A DNA stretch of 5,776 nucleotides, from contig CANHVD010000407.1 in the NCBI GenBank assembly GCA_947463775.1, positions 1 through 5,776 of the forward strand. The letters are read 5' to 3'. Position 1 is the first letter of the stretch. Every line of letters begins with the position of its first letter. Shown piece by piece: positions 5,673-5,776 of this stretch. A program made the translations under genes and the position numbers. Source of the DNA: Planctomycetaceae bacterium (GTDB lineage Bacteria > Planctomycetota > Planctomycetia > Planctomycetales > Planctomycetaceae). The notes beneath the pieces are model-generated. The model worked only from the letters and a program-made list of their open reading frames with translations. It was not told the origin of the DNA and did no database searches.

Positions 5673-5776
5673 TCACGTGGCAGTCGCACAATCACTGATG
5701 CCTCCACTGCAGCCACGGCTGGCCAGTGCTCAACGCAGAAGTCTCTCGATAAACCGTGTCCGTGATGAGACGTTCG
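5673..5776. other. Right-edge tail, no assignable gene
   Basis: These 104 bases follow the stop of the secreted-protein gene. On the minus strand all three frames enter from the edge and end within this stretch or just past it, for example at TGA 5692-5694 or TGA 5730-5732. The 3' end of a convergent gene is therefore possible, but the frame cannot be chosen. An imperfect hairpin (CACTGCAGC with GCTG-GC-CAGTG, 5705-5728) lies here without a T-run. Confidence 0.35.

Noticed and set aside
5705..5728. Imperfect hairpin as terminator of the secreted-protein gene
   Set aside because: The stem has a 2-nt bulge and no T-run follows on either strand.
5692..5776. Possible 3' end of a minus-strand gene at the right edge
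   Set aside because: More than one frame enters from the edge, fewer than 35 codons are visible and no motif decides between them.
1..5776. CRISPR array, tRNA, rRNA, transposase or insertion-sequence ends
   Set aside because: No regularly spaced repeats, cloverleaf-like sequence, transposase motif or terminal inverted repeat with target duplication was seen on either strand.

Overview
The window most likely comes from a planctomycete. The clearest evidence is an ECF sigma factor gene that overlaps a transmembrane Hanks-type Ser/Thr kinase gene. The kinase has a planctomycete-style N-terminal helical module and a long extracytoplasmic tail. A small secreted-type beta-rich protein of a kind common in that phylum lies next to the pair. 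Base composition looks balanced to slightly GC-rich. No tRNA, rRNA, CRISPR array or insertion sequence is visible.

Layout from left to right. Positions 1-1034 (minus) hold the N-terminal 344 residues of a GH13 (alpha-amylase family) glycosidase; the gene runs off the left edge, but all three catalytic acids are inside the window. Positions 1173-1827 are the oddest part. A plant-type [2Fe-2S] ferredoxin domain (minus) and a sigma-70 region 4 domain (plus) lie head to head. Each looks like the C-terminal piece of a larger protein, and the sequence expected upstream of each is replaced by antisense of the other. The ferredoxin also ends at an in-frame amber codon, followed by what reads as its normal last beta strand. 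A small zinc-finger (ZAS/zf-HC2-like) putative anti-sigma gene follows the sigma piece at 1839-2078 in a tight operon.

Positions 2174-4943 (minus) form an intact two-gene signalling operon: the ECF sigma factor first, then the 723-residue kinase, overlapping by 14 nt. From known families, the kinase probably senses something outside the membrane with its C-terminal tail and signals to the sigma factor. The sigma factor carries a Ser within its region 2.2 D-A-S-D motif, which is a candidate phosphosite. Divergent from this operon, across a 240-bp gap with a perfect 10-bp inverted repeat, is a 162-residue putative secreted lipocalin-like protein (5184-5672, plus). It is a possible regulon member. 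The last 104 bases hold no gene that can be assigned with confidence.

The two items most worth following up are the head-to-head remnant junction near 1460-1610 and the ECF/kinase pair with its LTxxQ-like sensor tail.
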